Source of the DNA: Xanthobacteraceae bacterium
GTDB lineage: Bacteria; Pseudomonadota; Alphaproteobacteria; Rhizobiales; Xanthobacteraceae
Length of the DNA: 39,700 nt
NCBI GenBank assembly: GCA_009694215.1
Contig: SHVN01000013.1
Span: 1 to 39,700 of the forward strand
Reading direction: 5' to 3'
A program made the translations under genes and the position numbers. Each line of letters opens with the position of its first letter. The first letter of the stretch is position 1. Positions 19,957 through 30,118 of the stretch are shown here, one piece after another. The notes below the pieces were generated by a model that saw only the letters and a list, made by a program, of their open reading frames with translations, did no database searches and had not been told where the DNA came from.

Positions 19957-21096
19957 CTAAACTCGTTCAAACAATTCGAGAGTATCGCCGCCGATGGTCT
20001 CCGAGGCGATGGATTTCAGCTTCGGCGACTTCGTAAGCGCGGTCAGCGGCAGGGCCTCCAGCGCATCGATGCCCTCGCCCAGCGGATTGGGCGAACGAAA
20101 CAGCGCCGCCTCGTCCACCAGATCGGCCGCAACGAAGGCCGCGGCGACGGTTGGGCCCCCCTCGACCATCAGCCGCGTGATGCCGCGCCCGGCCAGCACC
20201 TTCAACACCGCGGCAAGATCGAGGCGGCCGCCCTTGGCATCGACCCGAAACACCTCGACGCCCTTGGCCTTGAGGATGTCCTCGGCCATGGCGGACGTGT
20301 TCGACGCGGCGAACACCCAGGTGGGCGTCTCGCGCGCGGTGCCGATCAGCGAGGTCGCAAGCGGAATGCGGAGCCGGGCGTCGAGGATCACGCGAACCGG
20401 CGATTGCTCCAGCATGCCCAGCAGCCGGCAGGTGAGATGCGGATCATCGGACAGCACCGTGCCGATGCCCACGAGGATCGCGTCGGCCTCGGCGCGCATC
20501 TGGTGCACCCGCGCGCGCGCGGGCGCCCCGGTGATGCCCGCGGGTTTGCGGCCGGGAAGTCCGGCCTTGCCGTCGGCGGAGGCCGCGAGCTTCAGGAGAA
20601 CCTGCGGCCGGCCTTCGCGCATGCGGCGGACATGGCCGGCGTGGGCGCGCGCCGCATCCTCCGCCCCAAGCCCGGTCTCGACAGCGATGCCGCGCTCGCG
20701 GAGCTTGGCGTAACCCTGCCCCGCGACCTCGGGGTTGGGATCCTCAAGCGACGACACGACACGGACGAGGCCCGCGCGGATGATGGCATCGGTGCAGGGC
20801 GGGGTTTTGCCGTGATGGGAGCAGGGCTCGAGCGTCACATAGAGCGTGGCGCCGCGGGCCTCCTTGCCGGCGCGCTTCAGCGCCTCAGTCTCGGCGTGCG
20901 GGCGGCCTCCGGCTTGGGTCCAGCCGCGGCCGACGATCACGCCGTCCTTGACGACCACGGCGCCGACGGCGGGATTGGGCCAGGTGCGGCCGAGCCCCCG
21001 GCGCCCGAGCGCCAGCGCAAGCTGCATGAAGCGGCGATCGAGCGCGGGATTGACGAGCGCGGGCTCCGGCTTCGCGGGTGCCGCGGCGTCGCTCAT
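19957..21096 (-). CDS. ribD: Bifunctional pyrimidine deaminase / reductase RibD
   Basis: RibD performs the deamination and reduction steps after GTP cyclohydrolase II in riboflavin synthesis. The N-terminal deaminase domain carries the zinc site: His67 in [11 protein letters not shown], and Cys92 and Cys101 in [13 protein letters not shown]. The C-terminal reductase domain (from about residue 160) has [38 protein letters not shown] and [16 protein letters not shown]. The 379-residue length fits. Its ATG overlaps the nrdR stop (ATGA, 4 bases). Confidence 0.97.
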   Translation of the reverse strand: MSDAAAPAKPEPALVNPALDRRFMQLALALGRRGLGRTWPNPAVGAVVVKDGVIVGRGWTQAGGRPHAETEALKRAGKEARGATLYVTLEPCSHHGKTPPCTDAIIRAGLVRVVSSLEDPNPEVAGQGYAKLRERGIAVETGLGAEDAARAHAGHVRRMREGRPQVLLKLAASADGKAGLPGRKPAGITGAPARARVHQMRAEADAILVGIGTVLSDDPHLTCRLLGMLEQSPVRVILDARLRIPLATSLIGTARETPTWVFAASNTSAMAEDILKAKGVEVFRVDAKGGRLDLAAVLKVLAGRGITRLMVEGGPTVAAAFVAADLVDEAALFRSPNPLGEGIDALEALPLTALTKSPKLKSIASETIGGDTLELFERV

Positions 21097-21617
21097 TTTC
21101 GCGCCGCGGCGGACGGCCTGGCCGGCTTGGCCGGCCCAGGCTTGGCCGGCCCAGGCCTGGGCTCGTCATCGCCGCTCAGTTCCGCCAGTGCCTGCTCGAA
21201 GTCCTTCGGCTCGCGGAAATTGCGATAGACCGAGGCAAAGCGCACATAGGCGACGTCATCGAGGTTGCGCAGGTGCTCCATCACCGTCTCGCCGATCATT
21301 TCCGAGGCGATTTCGCTCTCACCGATGCTTTCCAGCTCGCGGACGATCTTCGACACCATCTCCTCGACCCGCTCCGGCTCGACCGGCCGCTTGCGGAGCG
21401 CGATCGACAGCGAGCGCATCAGCTTGTCGCGGTCGAACGGCACGCGGCGCCCATTGCGCTTAATGACGACCAGTTCGCGGAGCTGCACGCGCTCGAAGGT
21501 GGTGAAGCGGAAATTGCAGGTCAGGCAGACGCGACGCCGCCGGATCGCGGCCGAGTCCTCGGTCGGCCGCGAGTCCTTCACCTGGGTGTCGAGTGATCCG
21601 CAGCCCGGACAGCGCAT
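21093..21617 (-). CDS. nrdR: Transcriptional repressor NrdR
   Basis: NrdR is the nucleotide-sensing repressor of ribonucleotide reductase genes. The zinc ribbon is complete (Cys3, Cys6, Cys31, Cys34; [18 protein letters not shown] and [15 protein letters not shown]). The ATP-cone domain follows ([21 protein letters not shown] to [17 protein letters not shown]). The protein is 174 residues, about 20 longer than many homologues, because of a C-terminal tail with a repeated [11 protein letters not shown] motif encoded by a short tandem DNA repeat. It lies between glyA and ribD, the common alphaproteobacterial order. Confidence 0.97.
   Translation of the reverse strand: MRCPGCGSLDTQVKDSRPTEDSAAIRRRRVCLTCNFRFTTFERVQLRELVVIKRNGRRVPFDRDKLMRSLSIALRKRPVEPERVEEMVSKIVRELESIGESEIASEMIGETVMEHLRNLDDVAYVRFASVYRNFREPKDFEQALAELSGDDEPRPGPAKPGPAKPARPSAAARK
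21118..21160. repeat. Short tandem repeat inside the end of nrdR
   Basis: The unit CTTGGCCGGCCCAGG occurs twice in a row, with a shorter related piece (GGCCTGGCCGG) before them. It encodes the reiterated Gly-Pro-Ala-Lys-Pro tail of NrdR. Such GC-rich direct repeats can change copy number by slippage, and the 15-base unit would keep the frame. Confidence 0.6.
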
Positions 21618-21640
21618 TCATCCCCCTCAGACGCACTTGC

Positions 21641-22945
21641 CTACTGATAGATCGGGAACCGGGCCAGCAGCGCCTTGACCTTCTGACGCACCGCCGCCTC
21701 GGCCACCTCGTCGGCCTCGGCCACCTTGGCCGACAGCGCATCGAGAACCTCGACGATCAACTCGCCGATGTATTTGAACTCGATGACGCCGAAGCCGCGG
21801 CTGGTGCCCGCCGGGGTGCCCAGCCGGATGCCGGACGTGACCATCGGTCTCTCCGGATCGAACGGGATGCCGTTCTTGTTGCAGGTGATATGGGCCCGGC
21901 CCAGCGCCACATCGGCGACCTTGCCGGTCAGCTTCTTCGGCCGTAGATCGACCAGCATCAGGTGCGTGTCGGTGCCGCCGGAGACGATATCCAATCCTTT
22001 GGATCGAAGGGTTTCGGCCAAGGCCTTCGCGTTCTCTGCGATGTTCTTCGCGTAAATCTTAAACGACGGCCGGAGCGCCTCGCCGAAGGCCACGGCCTTG
22101 GCGGCGATGACGTGCATCAGCGGCCCGCCCTGCGTGCCAGGAAACACCGCCGAGTTGACCTTCTTGCCCAGTTCCTCGTCGTTGGTGAGGATGAAGCCGC
22201 CGCGCGGGCCGCGCAGCGTCTTGTGGGTGGTCGAGGTCACGATATGGGCGTGGGGGAACGGGCTCGGATGGGCGCCGCCGGCGACGAGCCCTGCGAAATG
22301 CGCCATGTCCACCATGAGCATGGCGCCGACGCTGTCGGCGATCTCACGGAAGCCGCGAAAGTCGATGATGCGCGGATAGGCCGAGCCGCCGGCCACGATC
22401 ACCTTGGGCCGGTGCTGCTCGGCAAGCTTGCGCACCTCATCCATGTCGATGCGGTGGTCGTCGCGGCGCACGCCATAGGGCACGGCCTTGAACCACTTGC
22501 CCGACACGTTGACCGGCGAACCGTGGCTGAGATGGCCGCCGGCTGCGAGGTTCAAGCCCAGGAACGTGTCGCCCGGCTGCATCAGCGCCATGAACGCCGC
22601 GACATTTGCCGAGGCGCCGGAATGCGGCTGCACGTTGGCGAAGCCCGCGCCGAAAAGCTTTTTCACGCGGTCCAGCGCCAGGCTCTCGGCGATGTCGACA
22701 TACTTGCAGCCGCCGTAATAGCGCTTCCCCGGCAGCCCCTCGGCGTATTTGTTGGTCAGCACCGAGCCCTGCGCCTCCAGCACCGCGCGGCTGACGATGT
22801 TCTCCGACGCGATCAGCTCGATCTCGTCGCGCTGGCGGCCGAGCTCCTTGCGGATGGCGTCGAAAATCTCCGGATCGATGTCGGCGAGGGACGCTGAAAA
22901 AAGAGAATCCGCGACGGTTTTCGCGGAGGATTCGGACATGGACAT
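21641..22945 (-). CDS. glyA: Serine hydroxymethyltransferase
   Basis: GlyA interconverts serine and glycine with transfer of a one-carbon unit to tetrahydrofolate. The 434-residue PLP enzyme has [60 protein letters not shown] and [14 protein letters not shown] with the PLP-binding lysine at about residue 242. I chose ATG 22945 because TTGGAGAG lies just upstream at ribosome-site spacing; ATG 22939 is also possible. nrdR follows 23 bases later. Confidence 0.97.
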   Translation of the reverse strand: MSMSESSAKTVADSLFSASLADIDPEIFDAIRKELGRQRDEIELIASENIVSRAVLEAQGSVLTNKYAEGLPGKRYYGGCKYVDIAESLALDRVKKLFGAGFANVQPHSGASANVAAFMALMQPGDTFLGLNLAAGGHLSHGSPVNVSGKWFKAVPYGVRRDDHRIDMDEVRKLAEQHRPKVIVAGGSAYPRIIDFRGFREIADSVGAMLMVDMAHFAGLVAGGAHPSPFPHAHIVTSTTHKTLRGPRGGFILTNDEELGKKVNSAVFPGTQGGPLMHVIAAKAVAFGEALRPSFKIYAKNIAENAKALAETLRSKGLDIVSGGTDTHLMLVDLRPKKLTGKVADVALGRAHITCNKNGIPFDPERPMVTSGIRLGTPAGTSRGFGVIEFKYIGELIVEVLDALSAKVAEADEVAEAAVRQKVKALLARFPIYQ

Positions 22946-23041
22946 AGGGCTCTCCAAGGATGGCTTAGCCTACCACATCGGCCGAAACCAGCCAAAGCTT
23001 GGATGGCGCCCGCGCACAGCCGCAATAGGTTGATTTGGCGG

Positions 23042-23230
23042 CTATGCTTCGCGCTTGAGCCGGGCCTTCAGCTTCTGCAAGGCGAGCTGCTGCAGGTCGG
23101 CCCGCGCGGCGCCGGTCGGGCCCATCGCCGACACTTCGGTGCCGGTCACGCTGTCGATCGCGGTGACCTTCACCACATTGCCAATCGCGACGAACTCGAA
23201 ATAGACCTCGCGATGGTCCGGCTCCGCCAT
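23042..23230 (-). CDS. Small conserved-looking protein (resembles DUF6898)
   Basis: The 62-residue product (starts MAEPDHREVYFEFVAIGN, then VVKVTAIDSVTGTEVSAMGP and ends with helix-forming ADLQQLALQKLKARLKREA) is cytosolic with no signal peptide. It matches what I remember of DUF6898, a short family found in this bacterial order, often near glyA. That recall is not checked. It begins 3 bases after the Rieske gene on the same strand. Function is unknown. Confidence 0.72.
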   Translation of the reverse strand: MAEPDHREVYFEFVAIGNVVKVTAIDSVTGTEVSAMGPTGAARADLQQLALQKLKARLKREA

Positions 23231-23233
23231 GAT

Positions 23234-23650
23234 CTAGGCTTCGATCACGACGTAGTCGTTCTCGACGCTCACCCGAAACGTCTCGGCAACATAGGGCCCC
23301 TCGATCAGCTTCGCCCCCTTCTCCACCGAGACGCCGAAGCGGCGCGCCTTCACCTTCTCGGGATCGCACCAGGACTTTCCGGTGCGGATGTCGAACTCCC
23401 AGGAATGCCAGGGGCAGCGGATGATCTCGCCGCGCCGCGTATAGTTGTATTCGCCGGGCTCATCGGAAAGAACTAGGCCCGTGAGATTGCCCTCACACAG
23501 GCTGCCGCCGCGGTGCGGGCAACGGTTCGACAGCGCGAAGAACTCGCCGCCGAGATTGAACACGACGATGGCACGGCCGTCGGCGGTGACGAGCTTGCGG
23601 CCGCCCGGCGGAATTTCGCTCACGGCCGCGACGACGTGCTTTTTCGCCAT
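23234..23650 (-). CDS. Rieske 2Fe-2S domain protein
   Basis: The 138-residue soluble protein carries a Rieske iron-sulfur site: Cys44-Pro-His46 (CPHRGGSLCEG) and Cys79-Pro-Trp-His82 (CPWHSWEFDIRTG). The two boxes are 32 residues apart, longer than in minimal Rieske ferredoxins, as seen in some ferredoxin-like or nitrite-reductase-small-subunit-like members. It could pass electrons to an oxygenase. Its start overlaps the stop of the upstream amidohydrolase gene by one base, so the two are probably co-expressed. No oxygenase alpha subunit is in the window, so the partner is unknown. Confidence 0.9.
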   Translation of the reverse strand: MAKKHVVAAVSEIPPGGRKLVTADGRAIVVFNLGGEFFALSNRCPHRGGSLCEGNLTGLVLSDEPGEYNYTRRGEIIRCPWHSWEFDIRTGKSWCDPEKVKARRFGVSVEKGAKLIEGPYVAETFRVSVENDYVVIEA

Positions 23651-24747
23651 CAGTCCAGCCGATACAGCGCCCGCGCGTTGCCGGAGTAGATGGCCTTGCG
23701 CTGCACGTCGGTCAGCGTCGGCGGCAATGACACAAACGGATCGTCAAAATCCCAGTGCGGATAGTCGCTGGAGAACATGATGCGGTCCATGCCGATCCAG
23801 TTCATCACCTCCATGAGGTGATCGGGATTCTCCGTCTCCTCCATCGGCTGGGTCGTCACCCAGAAATGCTTCTTGATGTATTCCGAGGGCGCCATCTTCA
23901 GATGCGGCACTTCGTCCTTGAGCCGCTTCCATTGCTTGTCGAGCCGCCAGCCCAGTGCCGGCAGCCAGCCGAAGCCGCATTCGATTAGCACGACCTTCAA
24001 TTCCGGCAGGCGCTCGAAGATCCCCTCCATGACCATGCTGGTGACCATGACCTGGGCGGCGGTGGCGTGCTCCGTCATCTCCTCGATGTAGAAAGACGGA
24101 TAGCCCGAGCTGGTCATCGGCCAGCCGCTGTAGCCGAAGGCGTGGATGCCGACCGGCAGGCCCGCCTCGACCGCGGCCTCGTAGATCGGCCAGTAGCGCT
24201 TGCGACCCGCCGCCTCGCCGGTGCGGCTCAGCATGAAAACTTGCGCGAAATCCCTGTTGCCCGCGCGCCTGCGGATTTCCGCGGCCGACGCCACGCCGTC
24301 CTCGTAGGGCACCACCACCGACGACTTCAGCCGCGGCTCGCGGCCGGTCCAGATCAGTTGCGCCTCGTTCGAGGCGGTCGCCATCGCAATCGACAGCTCG
24401 ACGTTCATGTCGCCCTGCCCAGTCGGCGACAGCGGGTTCATGATCGCCGCGCTGATGCCGTAGAAATCGAGATGCTGCTGGCGGAGGAAATCGAGATCGC
24501 TAGCCGGCAGGCCGCCGCCCGGCGGCCAGGCGTCGCGGCGGGCCGCCTGCGGCGTCATCTTCGGATAGGCATAGCCCTTGGCATAGCCGTGGCGCGAGCG
24601 GTTGCCGTAGGTCTGCAGATAGCTCCGCCATTGGTTGGTGAGAAACGGCCGCATCTGCTCAAGCGTGAGCTTGGGATGGAAATCGCAATCGACGATGTCG
24701 AGCCGGGTGTTCTGCCCACGCTCGCGTGCGCTCACCTCGATGTTCAT
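23650..24747 (-). CDS. Amidohydrolase family protein (amidohydrolase-2/ACMSD type)
   Basis: The 365-residue metal-dependent TIM-barrel hydrolase or decarboxylase starts with the strand LDIVDCDFHPKLT, where Asp22-x-His24 is the first metal box. It continues with GLPVGIHAFGYSG (a metal His), LKVVLIECGFGWLPALGWR and the catalytic FSSDYPHWDFDDP. It has the D-x-H pattern common in this subgroup rather than H-x-H. These enzymes open rings or decarboxylate aromatic-derived acids, but the substrate here is unknown. ATG 24747 follows an AGGAGG site. It leads the operon with the Rieske protein and the small protein, and resembles the amidohydrolase at 25693-26769. Confidence 0.9.
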   Translation of the reverse strand: MNIEVSARERGQNTRLDIVDCDFHPKLTLEQMRPFLTNQWRSYLQTYGNRSRHGYAKGYAYPKMTPQAARRDAWPPGGGLPASDLDFLRQQHLDFYGISAAIMNPLSPTGQGDMNVELSIAMATASNEAQLIWTGREPRLKSSVVVPYEDGVASAAEIRRRAGNRDFAQVFMLSRTGEAAGRKRYWPIYEAAVEAGLPVGIHAFGYSGWPMTSSGYPSFYIEEMTEHATAAQVMVTSMVMEGIFERLPELKVVLIECGFGWLPALGWRLDKQWKRLKDEVPHLKMAPSEYIKKHFWVTTQPMEETENPDHLMEVMNWIGMDRIMFSSDYPHWDFDDPFVSLPPTLTDVQRKAIYSGNARALYRLD

Positions 24748-24906
24748 CGTGCGTCCTCCTTGGGCCGGACCGCCTGTTTCGTGGTGCAAAGTACCATGAT
24801 CGCGGTTGCTTTCACACCGGCCGTCAACCCACGACGGCGAATGGCTTTTCCCGCACGATGACAAGAGCCGTGCAGAATCGATCCAGCGAGCACCCCGGGT
24901 CGCGAT

Positions 24907-24922
24907 AGCCGATTTTTCGGCT
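24907..24922. repeat. Short hairpin ahead of the dienelactone hydrolase gene
   Basis: AGCCGA and TCGGCT are perfect inverted arms around TTTT, 34 bases before the ATG at 24957. It lies in the 209-base divergent region between the amidohydrolase and hydrolase genes. It could be an operator half or a leader hairpin, or be there by chance. Confidence 0.3.
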
Positions 24923-24956
24923 AGTATCGTCGGACCAAAAACGACAGGAGAGCACG

Positions 24957-25682
24957 ATGGCCGTCATCAAGGTTCCGTATGAGGTCCAGGGCCGGCCGTT
25001 CGAAGGCGCGATCGTCCATGACGACAGCGTCAAGGGCAAGCGACCGGCTCTCTTCATGCAGCCCGACTGGAAGGGCGCCTGCGCCGACACGATCGAGCAG
25101 GCGCGCAGCGCCGCGGGCAAGGACTACGTCGTGCTGATGGCGGACATGTTCGGCAAGGGTTACGGCGACATCCCCAAGACACCTGTCGAGTTGCGGGCCG
25201 GCATGACCGCCGTGCACCAAGACCTCGCCTTCACCGTCGCCTGCGGCGGCACGGCCTACAAAGCGCTGCTGGCCGAGGCCAACAAGCTCGGCCTCGTCGA
25301 TGCCGGCAAGACAACGGCGGTCGGCTACTGCGCAGGCGGCGGCTTCGTGCTCGAGCAGGCGCGCGCCGGCGCCGATTTCAAGGCGACCGTCGTGCTGCAC
25401 GTCACCAATCCCAACCCGGTCGTTCCCGGCACGCCCTGCAACATCAAGGGCCGCGTGCTGGCGATCCACGGCTCGGCCGATCCGGTGACGCCCAAGCCGA
25501 TGATGGATGCCTTCGAGGAGGAGCTCACCAAGGCCAAGGTGGACTGGCAGGTGATGATGTTCGGCGGCGCCGTGCACTCGTTCTGCGATCCGACCGTCAA
25601 CGCCGCGCATGCGCGCTACGACGAGAAGCTCTGCCGCCAATCCTACCGGCTGATGCGCGACTTCTTCGCCGCGACGCCGTAA
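24957..25682 (+). CDS. Dienelactone hydrolase family protein
   Basis: The 241-residue alpha/beta hydrolase has the family's Cys-Asp-His triad: Cys125 in VGYCAGGGF, Asp175 in AIHGSADPVTP and His207 in FGGAVHSFC. The helix and cap layout (LFMQPDWKGACADTIEQ, VLMADMFGKGYGD) also fits. Dienelactone hydrolases open lactones formed in chloroaromatic breakdown, but many family members act on other esters, so the substrate is open. ATG 24957 follows a CAGGAG site. It lies between two amidohydrolase genes on the opposite strand. Confidence 0.92.
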   Translation: MAVIKVPYEVQGRPFEGAIVHDDSVKGKRPALFMQPDWKGACADTIEQARSAAGKDYVVLMADMFGKGYGDIPKTPVELRAGMTAVHQDLAFTVACGGTAYKALLAEANKLGLVDAGKTTAVGYCAGGGFVLEQARAGADFKATVVLHVTNPNPVVPGTPCNIKGRVLAIHGSADPVTPKPMMDAFEEELTKAKVDWQVMMFGGAVHSFCDPTVNAAHARYDEKLCRQSYRLMRDFFAATP

Positions 25683-25692
25683 GGCGAAGGCA

Positions 25693-26769
25693 TCATCGCG
25701 GCTTGCCGTTCAGCCGGCTGTAGGTCGCGAGCGGGTTGTCGATCGCGATCTTCTTGCGGAGCAAGGGCGAGAAGCCCGCGGGAATAACGGAGTCGCCTTC
25801 GAACTGCCAGTGCGGGTAGTCGGACGCGTAGAGCAGGATGTCGTCGGAACGCAGATGTTCGATTGCCCGCTCCACCGCCTCCGCGCCGTCGGGTGCGTCG
25901 AACGGCTGGATCGTCAGACGGAAATGGTCGCGCACGATCTCCCAGGGGGCGCGGTCGACCCAGGGGATCTCGGTGCGGAGCCCCCGCCAGAATTTCCCGA
26001 ACCGCCACAGGAAGCCCGGCAGCCAGGTGACACCGGACTCGATCAGCACGACCTTGAGCGCGGGGTGCTTGGCCAGCGCCCCTTCGGTGATCAGGCTTGC
26101 TACCTGCGACTGGAAGCCCTGCGCCTGGCTCGCATAATCCTCGATGTACCAGGTCGGCCAACCGAGCGAGGTCACGGGATTGCGGTAGGCGGAGCCGGCA
26201 TGGATGCCGAGCGGCAACCCGTGGCGCTCGCAGGCCGCGTAGATCGGCCAGAAGTGCCGGCGGCCGAGCGGCACCTCCTGCATCGCCAGCACCAGCACCT
26301 GCACGAAGCGCCGGTCCTTCGCGCAGCGCTCGATCTCGTCGACCGCGTATTCGACGTTCTGCATCGGAATAACGATCGAGGCGCGCATGCGCGGATCGCG
26401 GTCGAGCCATTCCGTCTTGATCCAGTCATTGAGCGCGCGACAGAACGCCGCCGCCATGTCCTCGCTGAACAGAAGCTGCACGCCGTAGAGACAGTTGAGA
26501 ATGGCAAATCCCGACTGCCAGCGGCCGAACACCTGGCCGGCAACCTGACCCACTTCGGTCGCCGGCAGGCCGTTCTTGCCGCGCCATTCCGGCCGCGAGG
26601 TGAGCGGCGAATTCAGCGGGTAGCTGTTGGAGTCGAGCGAGGTGAGCCCGCGCTCGACGACCGAGTCCCGCCAGAAGGTCTCCAGATGTGGCAAGAGCGC
26701 CGCGATGTCGGGCACGAACGGATGCACGTCGCAGTCGATCGCGCCAACCTCAGCCATGATCTCGGCCAT
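25693..26769 (-). CDS. Amidohydrolase family protein, second paralogue
   Basis: The 358-residue protein has the same architecture as the enzyme at 23650-24747: first strand AIDCDVHPFVPD with Asp14-x-His16, GLPLGIHAGSAYRN, LKVVLIESGVTWLPGFLWR and YASDYPHWQFEGD. ATG 26769 and ATG 26757 are both possible starts. It begins 5 bases after the stop of the upstream TctC-type gene, so uptake protein and enzyme are likely one transcript. This hints that the binding protein delivers the substrate of this enzyme. The convergent dienelactone hydrolase gene ends 10 bases away. The substrate is unknown. Confidence 0.9.
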   Translation of the reverse strand: MAEIMAEVGAIDCDVHPFVPDIAALLPHLETFWRDSVVERGLTSLDSNSYPLNSPLTSRPEWRGKNGLPATEVGQVAGQVFGRWQSGFAILNCLYGVQLLFSEDMAAAFCRALNDWIKTEWLDRDPRMRASIVIPMQNVEYAVDEIERCAKDRRFVQVLVLAMQEVPLGRRHFWPIYAACERHGLPLGIHAGSAYRNPVTSLGWPTWYIEDYASQAQGFQSQVASLITEGALAKHPALKVVLIESGVTWLPGFLWRFGKFWRGLRTEIPWVDRAPWEIVRDHFRLTIQPFDAPDGAEAVERAIEHLRSDDILLYASDYPHWQFEGDSVIPAGFSPLLRKKIAIDNPLATYSRLNGKPR

Positions 26770-26774
26770 GATTT

Positions 26775-27749
26775 CTATTCGGCCTTGATGTTTGCCGCCG
26801 CGGCGACTTCTTTCCAGCGCGCGATCTCCCGCGCCATCCAGGCGGACAGCTCGGCCGGCGTGTTGCCGTAGGCGTTGATGCCGAGATTCTTGGTCTTCTC
26901 CAGAAACGCCTCGGATGCCACCACCGCGCGGATGTCGGCGGAAAGCCTCTGGACGACGGGCGCGGACGTTGCGCCCTGCGCCACGATCGCATTGAAGGCC
27001 ATCACCTCGAAGCCGGGAAAGGTTTCCGCGATCGCCGGAACATTCGGCGCGCCGGGCAGCCGCTCCCCGCTGGCGCTGGCGATCAGCTTGAGCGCGCCGG
27101 ATTCCACATGCCGCCGCGCCGAGTGCCAGATATCGAACATCAAGGGCACGCGGCCGGCGACCACATCGGTCAGCGCCGGCGCGCTGCCGTTGTAGTTGAT
27201 GTGAGTGAAGTTGGCGGCCGGAATTCCCGAGCGCTGCTTCAGCATCTCGCCGGCAAAATGCCCGACGCCGCGCGGGCCAGGCGAGGTGTAGTTGGTCGCC
27301 TCACGCTTCGCCTCCGCGATCACCTCCGAGACGGTGTTGGGCACAAACGACTTGCTGGCGACGAGGGCCACTGGCTGGGTTGCGATCATCGTCACCGGGG
27401 CCAGGTCCTTGGCCGTGTCGTAGGGCAGCGAATGACTGATGGCCGGATTGATCAGCAGCGAGTTGGTGGCGACCAGCAGGCTGTGTCCGTCCGGCAGCGA
27501 CTTCGCGACCGCTGACGTCGCAACGATCGTTCCGGCGCCCGGCCGGTTCTCGATCACCACCGGCTTGCCGCCCCAGCGCGCGGACAGGAGCTCACCGAGG
27601 ATGCGCGCGACCACGTCGGTCGGTCCGCCGGCCGCGAACGGCACCACCAGCCGCACCGTGCCGGCCGGAAAGTCCGCGGCGGATTGAGCATGCGCTGAGG
27701 GGGCGGCGAGTGCGGCCAGAGCCAGCGCGATCCATTGGACAATTCGCAT
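26775..27749 (-). CDS. Tripartite tricarboxylate transporter substrate-binding protein (TctC/Bug family)
   Basis: The 324-residue periplasmic binding protein has a signal peptide ending PSAHAQS and the family motifs [47 protein letters not shown] and [13 protein letters not shown]. It ends with [25 protein letters not shown]. It leads a two-gene unit with the amidohydrolase 5 bases downstream. No TctA/TctB permease genes are present. The 60-base gap to the divergent monooxygenase gene must hold both promoters. Confidence 0.92.
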   Translation of the reverse strand: MRIVQWIALALAALAAPSAHAQSAADFPAGTVRLVVPFAAGGPTDVVARILGELLSARWGGKPVVIENRPGAGTIVATSAVAKSLPDGHSLLVATNSLLINPAISHSLPYDTAKDLAPVTMIATQPVALVASKSFVPNTVSEVIAEAKREATNYTSPGPRGVGHFAGEMLKQRSGIPAANFTHINYNGSAPALTDVVAGRVPLMFDIWHSARRHVESGALKLIASASGERLPGAPNVPAIAETFPGFEVMAFNAIVAQGATSAPVVQRLSADIRAVVASEAFLEKTKNLGINAYGNTPAELSAWMAREIARWKEVAAAANIKAE

Positions 27750-27809
27750 CCGGGAATGTTAGCGCGTGGACGCCGTGCAAGGCCAGCGCCGCCCGAAAGG
27801 TTCTGCTCC

Positions 27810-28844
27810 ATGGAAATTGGCGTCTACACGTTTGTCGAGAACACGCCGGACCCGACCACCCGGCAAACCTTGAGCCCGGCGCAGCGGTTGCGCAACCTGA
27901 TGGAGGAGGTCGAACTGGCCGACCAGGTGGGCCTGGAGGTGTTCAGCATCGGCGAGCATCACCGGCCGGATTTTCTCGCCTCGGCCCCGCCGATCATGCT
28001 GGCCGCAGCGGCCGAGCGCACCAAGACCATCCGGCTCTCCAGCGCGGTCACGGTGCTCTCCTCCGACGACCCGGTGCGGGTCTATCAGCAATTTTCCACG
28101 CTCGACCTTCTCTCGGGCGGTCGCGCGGAGATCATGGCCGGGCGCGGCTCGTTCATCGAGTCCTTCCCGCTGTTCGGCTACGACCTTAACGACTACGACG
28201 AGCTGTTTGCGGAAAAGCTCGAGCTGCTGGTCAATATCCGCGACAGCGAGCGCGTGACTTGGCAAGGCGAGCACCGCGCGCCGCTGCGCAACCAGGCGAT
28301 CTATCCGCGCACGCCGAACAAGATCCCGATCTGGGTCGCGGTCGGCGGCAATCCGCCCTCGGCGGTCCGCGCCGGAACCTTGGGCCTGCCGATGGCGCTC
28401 GCCATCATCGGCGGCATGCCGGAACGGTTCCGGCCGTTCATCGATCTGTTCCGCGACGCGGCGAAGAATGCCGGCCACGAGGCCGAGAAACTGCCGGTCG
28501 GCATCAACACCCACGGCTATGTCGCGGACACCTCGCAAGCTGCCGCCGACGAGTTCTTCCCGAGCTATGCCGCGCAGATGACCCACATCGGCAAAGAGCG
28601 CGGCTGGCCGCCGACGACGCGCGCGCAGTTCGACGCCGGGCGCCATCCCCGCGCCCACCTCGCGGTCGGCTCACCGCAAGAGGTGATCGAGAAAATCCTG
28701 CGCCAGCACGAGGCGCTCGGTCATCAGCGCTATCTGATGCAGATGAGCGTCGGCACCATGCCGCACACGCTGACCATGCGCTCGATCGAGCTGTTCGGCA
28801 CCAAGGTCGCGCCGGCTGTGCGCAGCGCGTTGAAAACGTCCTAG
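27810..28844 (+). CDS. LLM class flavin-dependent oxidoreductase (luciferase-like monooxygenase)
   Basis: The 344-residue TIM-barrel flavoprotein shows the bacterial-luciferase family pattern: [79 protein letters not shown], then [17 protein letters not shown]. It should bind FMN (or F420) and oxidise a small organic substrate that cannot be named. I chose ATG 27810 because the family sequence starts there; the frame is open 75 bases further upstream. Its stop overlaps the stop of the convergent L,D-transpeptidase gene (CTAG). Confidence 0.88.
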   Translation: MEIGVYTFVENTPDPTTRQTLSPAQRLRNLMEEVELADQVGLEVFSIGEHHRPDFLASAPPIMLAAAAERTKTIRLSSAVTVLSSDDPVRVYQQFSTLDLLSGGRAEIMAGRGSFIESFPLFGYDLNDYDELFAEKLELLVNIRDSERVTWQGEHRAPLRNQAIYPRTPNKIPIWVAVGGNPPSAVRAGTLGLPMALAIIGGMPERFRPFIDLFRDAAKNAGHEAEKLPVGINTHGYVADTSQAAADEFFPSYAAQMTHIGKERGWPPTTRAQFDAGRHPRAHLAVGSPQEVIEKILRQHEALGHQRYLMQMSVGTMPHTLTMRSIELFGTKVAPAVRSALKTS

Positions 28845-30118
28845 CTGCGCTTGGTCGCCGCCACGGGCCCGAGCCCGTCGCGGTTGTAGATGTCCTCGCG
28901 GAACTGGATGATGCCGTCGGGCGTGGCCCAGGCGGTGACATAGACCCAGTAGAGCGGCACCGGGCGCAGCACCTTGGCGTCCTTGCGCTCGCCGCCCTTG
29001 ACCACCGCGTCGATCTCCTGGCGCGACCAGTTGGGGGTCTCGACCAGCAGCCAGTTGACGAGCTCGCGCACGTTCTGCACCCGCACGCAGCCGGACGAAT
29101 GGAACCGCATGTCTTCGCCGAACAGGCCCTTCGCCGGCGTGTCGTGCATATACACGCCGTCCTTGCTCGGGAAATTGATGCGCATGGAGCCCAGCGAATT
29201 GAGATCGCCCGGGTCCTGCTTGAAGCGGTAGTTCACCGCCTCTTCCGAATACCAGTTGATCTGCGATGGCGTCAGTTCCTCGCCCTTCATATCGAAGATG
29301 CGGATCTTGTTGTTACCGAGATAATCGGGCTCCGCCTGCATCTTCGGGATCAGGTCGCGCCGCACGATCGACACCGGCACGGTCCAGTACGGATTGAAGT
29401 TGATCTCGACGATCTTCGAATTGATGTCGGGCGACGGCCGGTCGGGCTTGCCCGCGACGGCGGTGTGGCGCGACACCGCGACGCCGCCCTCGATCGCTTC
29501 GATCCGAGCCGCCGGGATGTTGCACACGACGAAGCGCGAGCCGAGATTGCCGCTGAGACTTCGCAGCCGCACGAGGTTGGTGCGCAATTGCGCAAGCCGC
29601 ACCGGCGCCGGCACGTTCAACGCCTTCAGCGTCTGCTCGCGCACGATCCCGTCGACTGTCAGCCCGTGCCGCGCCTGGAAGCGGCGGACTCCGGCCTCGA
29701 CATAGGAATCGTAGATATCCGACGCGCCGGCGTTGGCGTCGAGATCGCCGGCCACGGTAAGGCGCTGGCGCAGCGCGGTCACCGCCGGGTGACGGCTGCC
29801 GAGCCGCAGGCGTTCGGCCTGCGCGATTTCAGGCCAGCCACCCTTGGCGACGATGCCCTCGAACTGCACGATCGCCTGCTCGATGTGCTGCACGGTCGCG
29901 GGCGACAAGGTCGGCAGCGACGCCTTCGGCATCTGGATGGTGCGCGAACCGGAATCGAAGCCTTGCCCAAAATCGCTGCTCTGGTTCTGATCGATCAGCG
30001 CCTGCAGCGCCGCGTCCTGCGCGAGCGCACGCCCGGCCAGCGCGGTGCCGCCAACAGCGGCCGCGGTGCGCAGGAAGGCGCGCCTGCTGGAATGGCTGTG
30101 GTCAGACGATTTGGTCAT
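28841..30118 (-). CDS. L,D-transpeptidase with peptidoglycan-binding domain (YcbB/LdtP-like)
   Basis: The 425-residue protein should make 3-3 cross-links in peptidoglycan. It has a twin-arginine-like signal ([24 protein letters not shown]). A peptidoglycan-binding helical domain follows at about residues 107-155 ([38 protein letters not shown]). The YkuD catalytic domain has [29 protein letters not shown] with catalytic Cys344 and His340. I chose ATG 30118 because the signal starts there. A MarR regulator resembling LdtR, the known controller of an L,D-transpeptidase in Liberibacter, lies 850 bases away on the same strand. Confidence 0.92.
   Translation of the reverse strand: MTKSSDHSHSSRRAFLRTAAAVGGTALAGRALAQDAALQALIDQNQSSDFGQGFDSGSRTIQMPKASLPTLSPATVQHIEQAIVQFEGIVAKGGWPEIAQAERLRLGSRHPAVTALRQRLTVAGDLDANAGASDIYDSYVEAGVRRFQARHGLTVDGIVREQTLKALNVPAPVRLAQLRTNLVRLRSLSGNLGSRFVVCNIPAARIEAIEGGVAVSRHTAVAGKPDRPSPDINSKIVEINFNPYWTVPVSIVRRDLIPKMQAEPDYLGNNKIRIFDMKGEELTPSQINWYSEEAVNYRFKQDPGDLNSLGSMRINFPSKDGVYMHDTPAKGLFGEDMRFHSSGCVRVQNVRELVNWLLVETPNWSRQEIDAVVKGGERKDAKVLRPVPLYWVYVTAWATPDGIIQFREDIYNRDGLGPVAATKRS

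Noticed and set aside
21097-23041. FMN riboswitch or glycine riboswitch upstream of the riboflavin and glyA genes
   Set aside because: The rib genes follow nrdR with a 4-base overlap and leave no room for a leader. The 96 bases before glyA are too short and show no tandem aptamer-like structure by eye.
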